Source: Alkaliphilus sp.
Lineage (GTDB): Bacteria > Bacillota > Clostridia > Peptostreptococcales > Natronincolaceae
Direction of reading: 5' to 3'
Assembly (NCBI GenBank): GCA_023230535.1
Contig: JALNXC010000100.1
Span: 1-5,791, forward strand
Length of the DNA stretch: 5,791 bases
The notes below the pieces were generated by a model, which did no database searches, was not told the origin of the DNA, and saw nothing but the letters and a program-made list of their open reading frames with translations. This document shows positions 4,828-5,791 of this stretch, piece by piece. Every line of letters begins with the position of its first letter. Positions within the stretch are counted from its first letter, which is position 1. Both the position numbers and the translations under genes were made by a program.

Positions 4828-5295
4828 TTAATTTTCCCCTGCCTCGATATCTGATTGTATTTGTTCGGCTTTTATCTTTCTAGACAATAATAAGGTTATG
4901 ATAGTAGCGGCAAGTATCCTTAAACCGCATAATATATAACCGTTAGCGCCAACTGCAACAAAAATAAGTGTGTCTTCTATAATAGCATGACAGACGATTA
5001 AAAATACCGAAGTTAAAAACATATCCTTCCGAGAAATATTGCCCTCTTTTGAACTTTGTATTATAATACCGGCTCCATAAACTATTCCAAAAGTAATTCC
5101 CACAAGCAAGGGTAGGGTGGAGTCCTCCGACATACCCAAAAATTTGGTGAGAAATCTGAAAAATTTAGAAATCTTGTCCAAAATTTTATAATCCTTAGCT
5201 ATTTGTAGTATTACCATTAACGGCAATACAATGACGGCTACAAGATAAATTGATTCCAGACTGCCTACAATTGCTTCCTTTAAAACATCAATCAT
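4828..5295 (-). CDS. small membrane protein, nucleoside-recognition/Gate-type, second gene of the pair
   Basis: This 155-residue integral membrane protein has about four hydrophobic segments: residues 15-33, 60-80, 93-117 and 119-138. Between them lie short charged loops, and the C-terminus is polar. The GITFGIVYGAGIIIQ stretch (66-80) and CHAIIEDTLIFVAVGA (102-117) have the look of the Gate (nucleoside recognition) domain found in SpmA/SpmB, FeoB and NupG-like proteins. The acidic and histidine residues in CHAIIEDT correspond to SHSLLVET in its partner. Its ATG overlaps the stop of the upstream gene by 4 nt (ATGA), so translation is probably coupled; the nearest purine-rich site AGGAAGG lies 14 nt off, which is far for independent initiation. 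The transported or sensed compound is unknown; the name nucleoside recognition is historical. Confidence 0.75.
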   Translation of the reverse strand: MIDVLKEAIVGSLESIYLVAVIVLPLMVILQIAKDYKILDKISKFFRFLTKFLGMSEDSTLPLLVGITFGIVYGAGIIIQSSKEGNISRKDMFLTSVFLIVCHAIIEDTLIFVAVGANGYILCGLRILAATIITLLLSRKIKAEQIQSDIEAGEN

Positions 5296-5717
5296 ATTAT
5301 TGCACCGACCCTTCCTACAATTACGCCGAAAATAATTGCCAGGCCAATCCTGATTATTAGGGCATGTGAAACTTTAATGCCCATTTTTTTTGTAACCGCA
5401 GTCTCTACTAACAGAGAATGGGAGATGGAAATCATTATGGACAAAGTCGTAATTTCCATAGCACTCAATTGAATGGCCTTAATTGCGCCTACGGCGGAAT
5501 ATGTATCAAGTACATTTCCAATAACTAAAACAATTGCAGCCTCACCGGGTAAATTAAAAATTCCCATTAAAGGTTCAAACAGAGTGGTAATCCACCCTAT
5601 TACGGGAGTATTCTTTAATATGGTCACTAAAATATATACGGGTATTATGGTCTTGCTCAATAGCAATATAGTCTCTATGCCTTTTTTAATGCCGGTTTTT
5701 ATAGAGTCTGACAGCAT
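5292..5717 (-). CDS. small membrane protein, nucleoside-recognition/Gate-type, first gene of the pair
   Basis: This 141-residue hydrophobic protein has segments at about residues 16-34, 59-80, 86-104 and 118-138. LPGEAAIVLVIGNVLDTYSAVGAI (56-79) and ISISHSLLVETAVTKKMG (96-113) are the recognisable Gate-domain features. The second matches the CHAIIEDTLIF block of the next gene, so the two are probably half-size homologues that assemble together as SpmA and SpmB are thought to do. AAGGAT (complement of 5726-5731) lies 8 nt before the ATG, a good start. The stop overlaps the next ATG. This is the first gene of the operon visible in the window; the promoter should lie in 5718-5791 but I cannot pick one. 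Unlike spm genes it is not next to visible sporulation genes, so no sporulation role is claimed. Confidence 0.75.
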   Translation of the reverse strand: MLSDSIKTGIKKGIETILLLSKTIIPVYILVTILKNTPVIGWITTLFEPLMGIFNLPGEAAIVLVIGNVLDTYSAVGAIKAIQLSAMEITTLSIMISISHSLLVETAVTKKMGIKVSHALIIRIGLAIIFGVIVGRVGAII

Positions 5718-5732
5718 TTAATTCCATCCTTT

Positions 5733-5768
5733 ATAATGTTATAGTATATAAATTAATCCTAACATTAT
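5733..5768. promoter_or_regulatory. 9-bp inverted repeat in the Gate-type operon promoter region
   Basis: ATAATGTTA (5733-5741) and TAACATTAT (5760-5768) are exact inverted copies separated by 18 bp, located 16-51 nt upstream of the first ATG on the minus strand. The placement suits an operator for a dimeric regulator. The region is very AT-rich, so chance is not excluded. Confidence 0.35.
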
Positions 5769-5791
5769 TTATTATATATTTTTTAAAAACA

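Overview
The window is AT-rich, gene-dense DNA. Purine-rich AGGAGG-type ribosome binding sites, one or two GTG starts, short intergenic gaps and the protein families all point to a low-GC Firmicute of the class Clostridia, probably an anaerobe. A selenocysteine (Sec) codon in a peroxiredoxin gene further implies a genome with the SelA/SelB/SelC/SelD machinery, none of which lies here. I cannot name the genus from this sequence.

Layout. Positions 1-143 are a leader with a 26-bp degenerate direct repeat. Positions 144-992 (+) encode a fold-type IV PLP enzyme (class IV aminotransferase family). Positions 993-1414 are a 422-bp non-coding stretch with unusually layered repeats: a GGGGTC inverted repeat, four 14-bp degenerate tandem units, a 15-bp direct repeat and two AT-rich hairpins just upstream of the next gene. 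Positions 1415-2134 (+) are one peroxiredoxin gene interrupted by an in-frame TGA exactly at the peroxidatic cysteine; I read it as a 239-residue selenoprotein, with a SECIS-like hairpin just after the TGA. A GC-rich stem-loop follows. Positions 2264-3265 (+) encode a ROK-family sugar kinase of glucokinase type. It converges on an HI0933/BaiN-type flavoprotein at 3384-4640 (-). Upstream of that, a 155-bp segment bounded by 13-bp inverted repeats separates it from a two-gene, overlapping operon (5717 to 4828, -) of small membrane proteins of the nucleoside-recognition/Gate type.

How the genes relate. Only the two Gate-type genes form a clear unit (4-nt ATGA overlap, related sequences). The aminotransferase, peroxiredoxin and kinase lie in the same direction, but each has its own leader, and no shared pathway is evident. 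The result most worth attention is the Sec peroxiredoxin: an ordinary gene caller splits it into two pieces and loses its active site. It also has threonine where typical 2-Cys enzymes carry the resolving cysteine, an N-terminal extension bearing a cysteine, and two well-formed ribosome binding sites for alternative starts.
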